64,000 nucleotides of DNA from Sulfurospirillum deleyianum DSM 6946 (GTDB lineage Bacteria > Campylobacterota > Campylobacteria > Campylobacterales > Sulfurospirillaceae). Made by a program: the position numbers and the translations under genes. The notes under the pieces were generated by a model. It saw only the letters and a program-made list of their open reading frames with translations, searched no databases and had not been told where the DNA came from. The stretch spans positions 434,001-498,000 of the forward strand of contig NC_013512.1 of NCBI RefSeq assembly GCF_000024885.1. Direction: 5' to 3'. Numbering within the stretch: position 1 is the stretch's first letter; every line of letters starts with the position of its first letter. Positions 44,980-54,365 of the stretch are shown piece by piece.

Positions 44980-46289
44980 AAAGAAGAGTTCATTTTGTAG
45001 GAATTGGCGGTATTGGACTGTCTGCTTTAGCGAAGTATTTGAAACAAGAGGGTTATGAGATTACAGGCTCAGATATTAAAGCCACAAAAATTACGGCGGG
45101 GTTAGAAGAGTTAGGCATCAAGGTGCGTATTCCTCACAACGCTGATTGTATCACCGATCAAGATTTGGTGGTTTACTCTGCGGTGATTAAGCCTGATAAC
45201 GTGGAACTCGTACGTGCACGTGAAAAAGGGATAAGCGTTATGCCACGCCGTGAAGCGCTTTTGTTTATTTTAAAAGACAGACGGGTTTTCTCAGTCTGTG
45301 GAGCGCATGGTAAAAGTACCACGAGCGCTATGCTTGCCTCATTGATTGAGGGCTCTTTAGTCATTGGAGCGGAGAGCAAACAGTATGGCACCAATATGTA
45401 CTACAAAGAGGGCAATAATGTCATTTTTGAAGCCGATGAGAGTGATGAGAGTTTTTTAAATTCCAATCCTTACATTGCGGTGGTGACGAACGCTGAACCT
45501 GAGCATATGGAGTACTATAACTACGATTTGAACCGTTTTTATGGGGCGTATCGCCACTTTTTACAGAGTGCGAAAATTCGTGTGATTAACGCTGAAGATG
45601 AGTTTTTAAGCACACTGAGTGAGCTTGAAGCCACCAGACTCTATCCCAGTCAAGATATTAAAAACATTCAAACCTTGATGCACGAGGGTGAGCCTTATAC
45701 CTCTTTTGAACTCAAAGATTTGGGACGTTTTGAGGTGTGGGGGATTGGAGCGCATATGGCTCTGAATGCTTCTTTAGCCATTTTAGCGGCGTTGCATGAG
45801 ATGGATGTGGAGAGTGTGCGTGAAAAACTGAAGTTTTATAAAGGGATTAAAAAGCGTTTTGATATTATCGCCAAAGAGGATAATTTTGCGTTAATTGATG
45901 ATTATGGACATCATCCCACAGAAATTAAAGCAACGCTTGGTTCTGCTAAAATTTACGCTAAATTGATGGGGCTTCAAAAGGTAACGGCTATTTGGCAACC
46001 GCATAAATACTCACGCACTATTGATAATTTAGAGAGTTTTGTCTCCTGTTTTGAAGGTGTGGATGAGTTGGTCATTTTACCTGTTTGGAAAGCGGGAGAG
46101 AAAGAAGTTTTTATTGATTTTGAAAAAGAGTTTGCACGCTATGAACCGCTCTTTGCGCCTCGAATTTATCGAAAAAATGATAGTATAGAACTCTTTCCAA
46201 ACGAAGCAGATCACCGTGTGTTTGATGAGGGATTGGTGATTAGTTTTGGTGCAGGGGATATTACCTATCAACTTCGAGGAGTTATCTGA
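44976..46289 (+). CDS. murC: UDP-N-acetylmuramate--L-alanine ligase
   Basis: A 437-residue Mur ligase starting at TTG 44976 in a TTGA overlap with the aminotransferase. It shows the N-terminal UDP-binding part (VHFVGIGGIGLSALAKYL), the ATP motif GAHGKSTTSAML, the metal site (FEADESDESF), NAEPEHMEYY and the C-terminal DDYGHHPTEIKATL. It adds L-alanine to UDP-MurNAc in peptidoglycan synthesis, in the cytoplasm. Confidence 0.96.
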   Translation: MKRRVHFVGIGGIGLSALAKYLKQEGYEITGSDIKATKITAGLEELGIKVRIPHNADCITDQDLVVYSAVIKPDNVELVRAREKGISVMPRREALLFILKDRRVFSVCGAHGKSTTSAMLASLIEGSLVIGAESKQYGTNMYYKEGNNVIFEADESDESFLNSNPYIAVVTNAEPEHMEYYNYDLNRFYGAYRHFLQSAKIRVINAEDEFLSTLSELEATRLYPSQDIKNIQTLMHEGEPYTSFELKDLGRFEVWGIGAHMALNASLAILAALHEMDVESVREKLKFYKGIKKRFDIIAKEDNFALIDDYGHHPTEIKATLGSAKIYAKLMGLQKVTAIWQPHKYSRTIDNLESFVSCFEGVDELVILPVWKAGEKEVFIDFEKEFARYEPLFAPRIYRKNDSIELFPNEADHRVFDEGLVISFGAGDITYQLRGVI

Positions 46290-46630
46290 TGCAACTTTTG
46301 CTTTTTATTGCGATTGTTTTGCTCTTAAGTGCTTTTTGGTACGCTAAAAAAGAGGTTTTATCAACACGCACTAAACTCTTGCTTTTAGGTTGTATTCTCA
46401 TGACGATTGTGGCGGGGGCGTTTTATGAGTGGAATGTCGCTCAAAAAAGCGCACACAATCGAGCCATGCTTAATGCTTTTAAACAGGGAAAAACATTGGT
46501 ATGTGGGCAAAGAGAAGTTCATCAAAAGGATTTTATTTTTGTCAGTGGCACGATGAGTTTTATTCCCAGCGATACCAATAAAAATGATAAAGGTGTCGTG
46601 ATAGACATCTTTACATGTAACTTGAAATAA
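46289..46630 (+). CDS. Small membrane protein of unknown function
   Basis: A 113-residue protein starting on the last base of the murC stop (ATG shares its A). It has two hydrophobic helices (residues about 1-17 and 30-46) and a C-terminal domain of 60 residues with two cysteines (VCGQREV and FTCNLK), the second encoded by a TTACATGTAA palindrome. It sits between murC and mutS2, so it is probably co-transcribed. Not recognised. Confidence 0.65.
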   Translation: MQLLLFIAIVLLLSAFWYAKKEVLSTRTKLLLLGCILMTIVAGAFYEWNVAQKSAHNRAMLNAFKQGKTLVCGQREVHQKDFIFVSGTMSFIPSDTNKNDKGVVIDIFTCNLK

Positions 46631-46632
46631 CC

Positions 46633-48834
46633 ATGGAAAAACTTTTTTCAAAGCTTGATTTGGTCGATTATGCGACCTCTTTTAAGCACTTTTTAGCCCG
46701 AGAAAAACCTCTTTTTATGGAGGGTGATGCTAACTTACATTATAAACTCATTCATGAACTTTTGATGCGTGATCGCCTAAAGCCTTTACCAGAAGTGCCT
46801 AATTTAGATGTCGCACTGATGCATTTAAGCAAACTAGGTGTGCTGAGGCTTTCTGAAATTTTTGCCTTTGTGCAGATAATTCGTTACTTTAGTTACCTCA
46901 AATCCATTTTACGTGAACAGAGTTTGGGTGAATGGATGGAGCGCATTGTTATTCCTTTGGATGTGCGCTCGATTTGTGACTATTTCGATGAAAAAGGAGA
47001 GCTTAGGGCGAGTGTGGATGAACAGTTTGCGCATATTGCGAAAAGCTTGAAAATGATTAAGGAGGAGATGAACTCCACCCTTAGACGTCTCATTTCCACG
47101 GAGAAAATTGCCCTCTACCTTGCCGATAAACAGATACACTACATCAACAATCAAGAAGCGCTTCTAGTGCGTGGCGGGTTTAACCATGTCTTAAAAGGCA
47201 ATGTCATTGGTCGCAGTAGCAGTGGTTTTTTCTATGTGGTTCCAGAAGCGCTTTCAAAATTAGTCAGTCGTGAAAGTGAACTCTTAGATAAAAAAGAGGA
47301 GTTGGTCTACATGTACGCCAAACAAATCTCCTCACTCTTTAGCAAGCAGTTAAAATTTTTAAGCTTTGTCAATAAAGAGTTTGATCGTTTTGATGCCTAC
47401 TATGCCAGAGTTGCTTATGCCAGAGAAAAAGATATGGATTTTGTGCTTCCTTCTAAAGGCAACGCTTTAAAACTGGAAAACTTTGCTCATCCCGCTCTTT
47501 TACATCCAAAGCCTATTAGCATTGATTTTAGTAAACAGGTGTTGATGATAACGGGTGTGAATGCGGGTGGAAAGACCATGCTTTTAAAATCCATTTTGAG
47601 TGCGGCGATTTTAAGCAAGTACCTCCTTCCCATGCGTATAGATGCAAAACACTCGAGTATTGGCTCGTTTAAAGAGGTGTTTGCTATTTTGGATGACCCT
47701 CAAAATGTGAAAAATGACATCTCCACCTTTGCGGGGCGTATGAGCGAATTTAGCAAACTCTTTGGCAAAAAAGCGACCCTTGTGGGCGTGGATGAGATAG
47801 AGTTAGGAACGGACGCCGATGAAGCGGCCAATCTCTTTAAGGTGATGATAGAAAAACTGATTGATAAAGAGATGAAAATCGTCATCACCACGCACCATAA
47901 ACGCTTAGCATCCCTTTTGGCGACACACCCTGAGGTAGAACTTTTAGCCGCTATTTACGATGAAAAAACCGAACGTCCCACGTACAGTTTCTTAAAAGGA
48001 ACGATTGGTAAAAGTTACGCCTTTGAAACGGCTCTTCGGTATGGCATTCCTCAAACACTCGTAGCTGAGGCTAGAGTATTGTACGGCGAAGATAAAGAAA
48101 AACTCAATGATTTGATTCAAAAAAACATTGATTTGGAGCTGAAAATGCGCCAAACCTCTGAAGAGCTAGAGGCTAAATTGCACGAAGTCGAAAAGCTCAA
48201 ACTCTCGTTAAAAGAGGAGAAAGAACGGGTCAAGGATGAGTTTGAGTTGGCGTACTCGAAGATGGCAAAAGAGTTTCAAGAAGCCATTGGTGAAGCCAAA
48301 AAAGCGATTAAAAGTAGTGATACCAAAGAGTCGCATCGTCTTTTAAACAAAGCCAATCAACTCCATCAAGAGACCAAAAAAGTGATTCCTGAGCATAAAC
48401 CTGAACCTTTGGTGGTGGGCGATAGAATTAAATATGGAAGCTCTAAGGGTGTGATTAAGAGCATTAAAAAAGAAGAGGCGATGATTGAGTGCGATGGTAT
48501 TAGCTTACGTGTGCCTCTTTCCAAGCTCAAACGTAGTGGTAATCAGCCAAAAGTTCAACGTGCGGGAGTGAGCATTTCTAAAGAGACTCCTAGTGCTTCG
48601 ATGATTTTGGATTTGCATGGACTCAGAGCCGATGAAGCGATAGAGCGGCTCGATAAATTCTTAAGCGATGCCTTAATGAGTGGCTTTGATGAGGTGCTGG
48701 TCTATCATGGCATTGGCACGGGTAAACTAGCTTATGCGGTCAGAACCTTTTTGAGTACTTACCCTGCATTGGTTTCGTATGGCGATGCGCCAATCAATAT
48801 GGGTGGTTTTGGTGCCACACTGATTAAACTTTAA
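46633..48834 (+). CDS. mutS2: MutS2 / RqcU-type ATPase with Smr domain
   Basis: A 733-residue member of the MutS2 family: a helical clamp region, the ATPase with Walker A TGVNAGGKTMLLK (about residues 306-318) and Walker B VGVDEIELGTDADEAA, a long coiled coil (about 490-580), a KOW-like stretch (DRIKYGSSKGVIKSI) and a C-terminal Smr nuclease domain (DLHGLRADEAIERL, VYHGIGTGKL). No mismatch-reading N-terminal domain. In Helicobacter MutS2 suppresses recombination; Bacillus MutS2 splits collided ribosomes. Confidence 0.94.
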   Translation: MEKLFSKLDLVDYATSFKHFLAREKPLFMEGDANLHYKLIHELLMRDRLKPLPEVPNLDVALMHLSKLGVLRLSEIFAFVQIIRYFSYLKSILREQSLGEWMERIVIPLDVRSICDYFDEKGELRASVDEQFAHIAKSLKMIKEEMNSTLRRLISTEKIALYLADKQIHYINNQEALLVRGGFNHVLKGNVIGRSSSGFFYVVPEALSKLVSRESELLDKKEELVYMYAKQISSLFSKQLKFLSFVNKEFDRFDAYYARVAYAREKDMDFVLPSKGNALKLENFAHPALLHPKPISIDFSKQVLMITGVNAGGKTMLLKSILSAAILSKYLLPMRIDAKHSSIGSFKEVFAILDDPQNVKNDISTFAGRMSEFSKLFGKKATLVGVDEIELGTDADEAANLFKVMIEKLIDKEMKIVITTHHKRLASLLATHPEVELLAAIYDEKTERPTYSFLKGTIGKSYAFETALRYGIPQTLVAEARVLYGEDKEKLNDLIQKNIDLELKMRQTSEELEAKLHEVEKLKLSLKEEKERVKDEFELAYSKMAKEFQEAIGEAKKAIKSSDTKESHRLLNKANQLHQETKKVIPEHKPEPLVVGDRIKYGSSKGVIKSIKKEEAMIECDGISLRVPLSKLKRSGNQPKVQRAGVSISKETPSASMILDLHGLRADEAIERLDKFLSDALMSGFDEVLVYHGIGTGKLAYAVRTFLSTYPALVSYGDAPINMGGFGATLIKL

Positions 48835-48905
48835 GAAAACTTGAGAGAAAAAGATAACCTTAAAAAGAGAATAAATTTTAAACAAGACTCTTTTAGAATG
48901 GAAAA

Positions 48906-50021
48906 ATGATGATAAAAACAGATGAACTTTTTTTAAAACTTTTACGATATGTTTCAATCACACCTGAAGAGGATGGCGCATTTGCCTTTATAAAAGAGTA
49001 TTTGAGTGATTTTGAAGTGATTGAAGTCAATGTAGAAGAGACGAAAAATCTTTTTTTATATAAACGTTTTGGCGAGGGGGCACACCTCTGTTTTGCAGGA
49101 CATATTGATGTGGTGCCTCCAGGGCAAGGCTGGGAGAGTAATCCTTTTGAGCCTGTGGTGAAAGAGGGTGTGGTGTATGCCAGAGGAGCGCAAGATATGA
49201 AGAGCGGTGTGTGTGCTTTTCTTCAAGCGCTTAAACAAGCCAAGACGTTTCAAGGTACGCTCTCAGCTCTTTTAACCAGTGATGAAGAGGGTGATGCCAA
49301 GCATGGAACGATAGAGGTGCTGAAATGTTTAAAAGAGCGCTCTTTCTTGCCTGATTATGCCATTGTAGCGGAGCCGACTTCTGAGAAAGTCTTTGGCGAT
49401 GCGATAAAGGTGGGACGAAGAGGTTCTATCAATGGGGTGATTGAGATTAAAGGAAAACAAGGACATGCGGCTTATCCTGAGAAAACTATCAATCCCGTGC
49501 ATCAAATAGCGCCACTACTCTCTAAACTCGCAGGTCATCAGCTAGATTGTGGCGATGAATTTTTTGGCCCCTCGATGATGGTCATTACGGATATCAGAGG
49601 CGGGATGGAAGTGAGCAATGTCACGCCACAGAATCTCAAAATCATGTTTAACGTACGAAACTCTACCAAAACGACTGCTGAAGCGATTGAGCAGTATATT
49701 TGTGACGTGCTAAACGGGCTTGATTTTACGCTACGTTTGAATCAAACCGCTCATCCTTTTGTAACATCTAAAGAGTCTTTGATTGTCAAAGCCGTTGAAA
49801 AAGCACTTTTACATGTAACGCAAAAATCCCCCAAACTCTCCACGGCTGGAGGTACAAGTGACGCACGTTTTTTTGGTGCGTTTGGGGTAGCCACGATTGA
49901 GTGTGGGGTGGTAAACGATACCATTCATGCGCCCAATGAGTGTTGTCCCTTAAGCGAAGTAGAAGCACTTGAAGCTGTTTTTAACCATGTTATAGAACAT
50001 TTTACAAAGGAAGAAAAATGA
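48906..50021 (+). CDS. dapE: Succinyl-diaminopimelate desuccinylase
   Basis: A 371-residue M20-family metallopeptidase with the zinc ligands in CFAGHIDVVPPG, ARGAQDMKSG and TSDEEGDAKHGT, a dimerisation domain in the middle (RRGSINGVIEIKGKQGHAAYPEK) and the C-terminal ligand in GAPNECC-type IHAPNECC. It frees LL-diaminopimelate, used for lysine and cell wall. ATGA overlap with ridA. A palindrome lies at 49809. Confidence 0.94.
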   Translation: MMIKTDELFLKLLRYVSITPEEDGAFAFIKEYLSDFEVIEVNVEETKNLFLYKRFGEGAHLCFAGHIDVVPPGQGWESNPFEPVVKEGVVYARGAQDMKSGVCAFLQALKQAKTFQGTLSALLTSDEEGDAKHGTIEVLKCLKERSFLPDYAIVAEPTSEKVFGDAIKVGRRGSINGVIEIKGKQGHAAYPEKTINPVHQIAPLLSKLAGHQLDCGDEFFGPSMMVITDIRGGMEVSNVTPQNLKIMFNVRNSTKTTAEAIEQYICDVLNGLDFTLRLNQTAHPFVTSKESLIVKAVEKALLHVTQKSPKLSTAGGTSDARFFGAFGVATIECGVVNDTIHAPNECCPLSEVEALEAVFNHVIEHFTKEEK

Positions 50022-50392
50022 ATGTTATCTCAACTCCCGATGCGCCTTGTGCCATTGGACCTTATTCTCAAGCGATTGTCGCCAATGGAATGGTTTTTAC
50101 GTCAGGTCAAATTGCCTTGCGTCCTGATGGTACATTTTTAGAAGGCGATATTAAGGCGCAAACCACGCAGGTTCTTGAAAATCTTCAAGCAGTGCTCAAA
50201 GAGGCAAAGAGCAGTTTAAATCATGTGGTTAAAACCACCATTTTTTTAGCCAATATGGATGATTTTGCCAGTGTCAATGCCGTGTATGGAAGTTTTTTTG
50301 GTGAGCATAAGCCCGCTCGTAGTACCGTAGCGGTGAAAACATTACCCAAAAATGCTTTGGTGGAAATCGAAGCGATTGCTTTGCAATCTTAA
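50018..50392 (+). CDS. ridA: RidA family enamine/imine deaminase
   Basis: A 124-residue protein of the RidA (YjgF/YER057c) family: APCAIGPYSQAIVANGMVFTSGQIAL, QVLENLQAVLKEA and the conserved arginine in KPARSTVAVKTLPKNALVEIEAIAL. It hydrolyses reactive enamines released by PLP enzymes such as threonine dehydratase. It overlaps the dapE stop by four bases. Confidence 0.94.
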   Translation: MNVISTPDAPCAIGPYSQAIVANGMVFTSGQIALRPDGTFLEGDIKAQTTQVLENLQAVLKEAKSSLNHVVKTTIFLANMDDFASVNAVYGSFFGEHKPARSTVAVKTLPKNALVEIEAIALQS

Positions 50393-50448
50393 AGTGGATA
50401 GATTAACCTATAAATATTAAATTAGTTTAAAGTTTTTGTTGGATGTTT

Positions 50449-50454
50449 TATAAT
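50449..50454 (+). promoter_or_regulatory. Putative -10 box of mqo
   Basis: TATAAT, 44 bases before the mqo start, in an AT-rich gap; a TAGTTTA-like stretch upstream gives no clear -35. Confidence 0.5.
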
Positions 50455-50497
50455 AAAATGCGTTACCCTAAAATCTTAGAGTAGGAAGTTTTTTATC

Positions 50498-51838
50498 ATG
50501 ACAAAAAATCACTATGACGTCTTAGTCATTGGCGGCGGTATCTCAGGAGCAGCTCTTTTTTATGAGCTTGCCAAATATACGGATATTAAGCGTATTGCGC
50601 TTGTTGAAAAGTATGAACGTTTAGCAAAACTTAATTCTGCTGGAACTTCCAATTCCCAAACCATTCACTGTGGTGACATCGAGACAAACTACACCTTAGA
50701 GAAAGCAACCAAAGTCAAAGAGACTGCAAGCATGGTCGCAAAGTATTGTGTACAGCATGGTCATCAGGATAAATTTTTGTTTGCTCATCAAAAAATGGCA
50801 ATCGGTGTGGGTGATGCTGAAGTGGATTATATGCTGAAGCGTTACGAGGATTTTAAAGATCTTTATCCTTATTTGGAAGTCTTTGACAAAGAAAAACTTG
50901 CCAAGATTGAGCCTAAACTTGTCTTTGATCAGTATGGCAAAGAACGTCCTGAAAACATTGTCGGTGTGGGTGTTGAAGGTGGACAGTACAGTACCGTAGA
51001 TTTTGGGCAGATGACAGAAAGTTTGGTCGAAGAGGCGCAAAAAATTGAAGGCAAAGTTGCCGATGTTTTCTTAAATTCACAAGTGACTAGTATCACAAAA
51101 TTGGGTGATATGCATGTCGTGATGACCAAAGATAAAACCTTTACCGCAGATTTTGTCGTGGTCAATGCCGGTGCTCACTCGCTTTACCTTGCGCATGAAA
51201 TGGGCTATGGGCTTGATTTTGCGTGTTTACCCGTTGCGGGAAGTTTTTATATGACCAAGCAAAAAATGTTGAATGGTAAAGTTTACATGGTTCAGCATCC
51301 AAAACTTCCGTTTGCTGCACTGCATGGTGACCCTGATATTTTGGCAGGAGGCTGTACCCGTTTTGGACCGACTGCGTTAGTGCTTCCAAAATTAGAGCGC
51401 TACACAGGGGGTACGTATCTTGATTTTTGGCAGACATTGCAGTTTGATACCAAAGTTGCCAAAGTATTTTATGATTTGATGAAAGACAGCGATATTCGAA
51501 ATTATATTTTTAGAAACTTCTTTTTTGAGGTACCAAAGTATGGTAAAGAGCTTTTTGTGAAAGATGCTCGAAAAATCGTACCTTCCTTACAAATCGAAGA
51601 TATCGAATACGCACATAACTTTGGTGGTGTAAGACCTCAGGTTATTAATAAAACGGAGCAGAAATTGATGTTAGGAGAAGCGAGCATCAATCCGGGTACG
51701 GGTATTATCTTTAACATGACGCCAAGTCCTGGAGCAACCAGTTGTTTAGGCAATGCCCGTCGTGATACACGTATTTTATGTGAATACCTCGGTAAAACCT
51801 TTGACGAAGAGTTATTCAAACAAGAACTCGTTGATTAA
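50498..51838 (+). CDS. mqo: Malate:quinone oxidoreductase
   Basis: A 446-residue FAD enzyme. The N-terminal Rossmann motif is VLVIGGGISGAALFYELAK, followed by the family block LNSAGTSNSQTIHCGDIETNYT that matches the Helicobacter/Campylobacter type of Mqo, and the C-terminal NFGGVRPQVINKTEQ and PSPGATSCLGNA. It is a peripheral membrane enzyme that oxidises malate to oxaloacetate and reduces menaquinone, replacing NAD-malate dehydrogenase in the citric acid cycle. It has its own promoter and terminator. Confidence 0.88.
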   Translation: MTKNHYDVLVIGGGISGAALFYELAKYTDIKRIALVEKYERLAKLNSAGTSNSQTIHCGDIETNYTLEKATKVKETASMVAKYCVQHGHQDKFLFAHQKMAIGVGDAEVDYMLKRYEDFKDLYPYLEVFDKEKLAKIEPKLVFDQYGKERPENIVGVGVEGGQYSTVDFGQMTESLVEEAQKIEGKVADVFLNSQVTSITKLGDMHVVMTKDKTFTADFVVVNAGAHSLYLAHEMGYGLDFACLPVAGSFYMTKQKMLNGKVYMVQHPKLPFAALHGDPDILAGGCTRFGPTALVLPKLERYTGGTYLDFWQTLQFDTKVAKVFYDLMKDSDIRNYIFRNFFFEVPKYGKELFVKDARKIVPSLQIEDIEYAHNFGGVRPQVINKTEQKLMLGEASINPGTGIIFNMTPSPGATSCLGNARRDTRILCEYLGKTFDEELFKQELVD

Positions 51839-51845
51839 ACCTCTT

Positions 51846-51874
51846 AAGAGGCGTGGTTTCACGCCTCTTTTTTT
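51846..51874 (+). terminator. Terminator of mqo
   Basis: AAGAGGCGTG pairs with CACGCCTCTT around GTTT (51846-51869), followed by TTTTT. A strong Rho-independent terminator, 8 bases past the stop. Confidence 0.88.
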
Positions 51875-51885
51875 AAAGAAGTCTG

Positions 51886-52575
51886 ATGATAAATCCTCTT
51901 GATCTTTACGCAAAAATAGAATCCCTCATTGGCTTTGATGCCCAGTATGAAATGCTGTATCAGAACTATTTAGCCCTCTTAAAATCTTTACATGTAAAGA
52001 CTATTTTAGATGTCGGCTGTGGTAATGGAAAATTCTTAAAACATCTCAAAGAGAATGGCTTTGAGGCTTTAGGGATTGATAGAAGTACTAAAATGGTGGA
52101 GCGAGCCCTTGCTTTGGGTGTGAATGCTTCCACCAAGGAGCTTTGTGAATGTGAAGCGGAGGGTTTTGAATGTGTGGTGGCGATTGCGGATGTGCTGAAT
52201 TACATTCCACCCCATGAACTCGATGACTTTTTAAATGCCATTGCTTTTTGCTTGCCAAAAGGGGGCTATTTTGTCTGTGATGTCAATACACTCTATGGTT
52301 TTGAAGGTGTAGCAGAAGGCGTTATGTGTCAGGACAATGGCACACAATTTTTGTGTGTGGACGCAACGTTTTCGAATAAAGAGCTTTTTACCAAAATCGT
52401 TCTTTTTGAAAAGGAAGGTGCGTTATATCGTAAAGAGGAAGGAAACATTATCCAATATTTTCATCCGCTTTCATTTTTTAAAAAACTGACAGCGCTTAAA
52501 TTGGTTTCGACCAAGCCCATCACCCTTTTTGGGGATGCGCCTGATAAAACCATTTTAATTTTTCAAAAGCGTTAA
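51886..52575 (+). CDS. Class I SAM-dependent methyltransferase
   Basis: A 229-residue methyltransferase with motif I ILDVGCGNGKFLKHL (residues about 41-55), motif II GIDRSTKMVERA and the VVAIADVLNYI acidic stretch, then a beta-rich C-terminal part. The substrate is not evident; similar proteins act on small molecules or tRNA. Its last four bases overlap the end of the convergent coiled-coil gene. A TTACATGTAA palindrome lies just before motif I and codes LHVK. Confidence 0.85.
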   Translation: MINPLDLYAKIESLIGFDAQYEMLYQNYLALLKSLHVKTILDVGCGNGKFLKHLKENGFEALGIDRSTKMVERALALGVNASTKELCECEAEGFECVVAIADVLNYIPPHELDDFLNAIAFCLPKGGYFVCDVNTLYGFEGVAEGVMCQDNGTQFLCVDATFSNKELFTKIVLFEKEGALYRKEEGNIIQYFHPLSFFKKLTALKLVSTKPITLFGDAPDKTILIFQKR

Positions 52576-53060
52576 GCCAAATCTTGCAAAAAGGTTGTGA
52601 GCGTTGAGGTTTGCTGTTTCAGTTCATCCTCAGCTTGCATCTTCTCTTGTAACTGTTTACGATACGCATCTAGCATCTCATCTAAACTCGCCAGTGCATG
52701 AGCCCGTTCTTCTCCCACAAGAGGAGTTTGGGCATCTTCACTAAGCCCTAGCTTATCCATAAGCTCTGCTTTTTTCTCTTCAATCATCTTTTCAATTTTT
52801 TCAAAATTGTAATCTTGATAAAATTGAAGCGCACCTTTGGTTCTAAGTGCTTCTTTAAAGGATTCAAGGGCTTCATCTTGTGAAGAAGATGTTAGCGTCT
52901 CAATCGGTGTTTCATTAGATGTTTCTTTTTGCTTAATGCTGATTTCACTCTCTAAAATAGAGGCAAAAGCATTTTTAGCCTCTTCGTTTTTAGTGGCGAT
53001 AGCATTGAGTGTTTGTTGCAAAAAGGTATTCACTCGTATTTTACTCTCATCAAGGCTCAT
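52572..53060 (-). CDS. Coiled-coil protein of unknown function
   Basis: Start chosen at ATG 53060, which has a strong AAAGGAGG seven or so bases upstream on the minus strand; an in-frame ATG 33 bases further up lacks one. The product (162 residues) is highly charged, helical and lacks signal peptide or membrane segments; two coiled-coil stretches lie at about 75-100 and 115-150. I do not recognise it. It lies 77 bases downstream of the CheX gene on the same strand and could belong with it. Confidence 0.65.
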   Translation of the reverse strand: MSLDESKIRVNTFLQQTLNAIATKNEEAKNAFASILESEISIKQKETSNETPIETLTSSSQDEALESFKEALRTKGALQFYQDYNFEKIEKMIEEKKAELMDKLGLSEDAQTPLVGEERAHALASLDEMLDAYRKQLQEKMQAEDELKQQTSTLTTFLQDLA

Positions 53061-53137
53061 ACGTACCTCCTTTGGATAGATACAGCATAACAAGCAAAAA
53101 AGGTTCCCTTAGCATCATCTCGTTACATGTAAAAGAG

Positions 53138-54190
53138 TTATTTGGTGATAAACATGTAAAAAGGTTTTTCATCTAATTGCATATCAATCCAAACGCCATT
53201 GGAACCTAGTGTATCTGCAAGAGCGGCTTGCATTGAGAGGTAGGTTTTAGGAAGTTCAAACAGGACTTTGAGCTCTTTTTTAGAGAAGATAACTTTAGCC
53301 GCACCTGTAATGATATTACAAAATTCTGCAACACCATCGACAATGGCAGCATTGTCTTCCTCATCCACAGGCTCACCCAACATCGCTTCCAAAGAGATGA
53401 GCGCAAGATCTTTAGGAAAAATGAGAAAGAAAATACCGCTAATATCCCCTTTAAATTTCATTGCCGCAATAATCGTTTGAGCAGGAATTTTTTCATTAAA
53501 AGGTCTAATCTCATGTTTTATTTTTTGAGCTTCAAGTCCTGTCATGGTGACCAATGAGTTGACGGCTGTATCAATAAAAACAGGCAAATTGATAATGAGT
53601 TGTTTGGAAAGTCCTAAACTCTTAGGTTGTGAGGCTCCACTTTTAGAGTGATTGACTGCGGTGTGGGTAATAGTCATATCGTATTTTTTAGCCGACGCTT
53701 TGATTCTAAAATCTTCTGCATCATTGGCTTGTACAATAGAATAACCGAGTTTGGAAAGCTCTGCGGTGATTTTGGTCGCATTTTCAGCATCTTCATCATA
53801 AATTAAAACATCAAGCTCTTTTTTAAGAGCATTGGGGTTTAAAAAAAGAAACGCTGTTTGAATATTTTGAAACAGTTTCAAAGAGGTTGCTGCACTTAAG
53901 CGTTTTAGATATGGGAACAGCTCCTTTTTATAATCGCCAATGCTTAGTGGAATTTCAAGCTTATGACTCAGCTTTTCTAATTGCATCACAAGATTTCCTA
54001 GCGCAGGGTCTTCTTTAGCAAATGGAGAATAAGGAGCGTGTTTGAGCGAAATAAAAATGCCTTTAATGCCTCTTTCTTTAAACGTAGAGGCTTGTCCTGC
54101 AATGGTGTTGCACAGTACACTGTTCCGACTTTCTAAAAGTGTTTCATTGTAATGAAAAATTAAAACGGAATGTTGAATGGTATTTGTCAT
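53138..54190 (-). CDS. CheX-type chemotaxis phosphatase with extra N-terminal domains
   Basis: A 350-residue protein. The last 150 residues have the CheX fold: AAMKFKGDISGIFFLIFPKDLALISLEAMLG, then EEDNAAIVDGVAEFCNIITGAAKVIFSKK with the E..N pattern that attacks CheY-phosphate. The first 115 residues recall a STAS-like domain, and the middle (LDVLIYDEDAENATKITAELSKLGYSIVQA) resembles a receiver domain of response regulators. It probably removes phosphate from CheY to tune swimming. No chemotaxis genes adjoin it. Confidence 0.8.
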   Translation of the reverse strand: MTNTIQHSVLIFHYNETLLESRNSVLCNTIAGQASTFKERGIKGIFISLKHAPYSPFAKEDPALGNLVMQLEKLSHKLEIPLSIGDYKKELFPYLKRLSAATSLKLFQNIQTAFLFLNPNALKKELDVLIYDEDAENATKITAELSKLGYSIVQANDAEDFRIKASAKKYDMTITHTAVNHSKSGASQPKSLGLSKQLIINLPVFIDTAVNSLVTMTGLEAQKIKHEIRPFNEKIPAQTIIAAMKFKGDISGIFFLIFPKDLALISLEAMLGEPVDEEDNAAIVDGVAEFCNIITGAAKVIFSKKELKVLFELPKTYLSMQAALADTLGSNGVWIDMQLDEKPFYMFITK

Positions 54191-54307
54191 GCAAATATCT
54201 TATTTGTTAGGATTATAAGTGTTCATGATAGCATAGAAAGCTTTTAAATTCATTGAAAGTGAATAAAAGTTCATCACTTCTACATGATGAATGGCTAAGC
54301 CTTATGA

Positions 54308-54313
54308 TATAAT
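54308..54313 (+). promoter_or_regulatory. Putative -10 box of pyk
   Basis: TATAAT in ATGATATAATTTTG, 53 bases before the pyk start codon; upstream TTCATCACTT gives only a poor -35. Confidence 0.55.
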
Positions 54314-54365
54314 TTTGTAACCATAGCGTGATAAGATAGAATGTATTTTAAATAAAGGAAAAAAT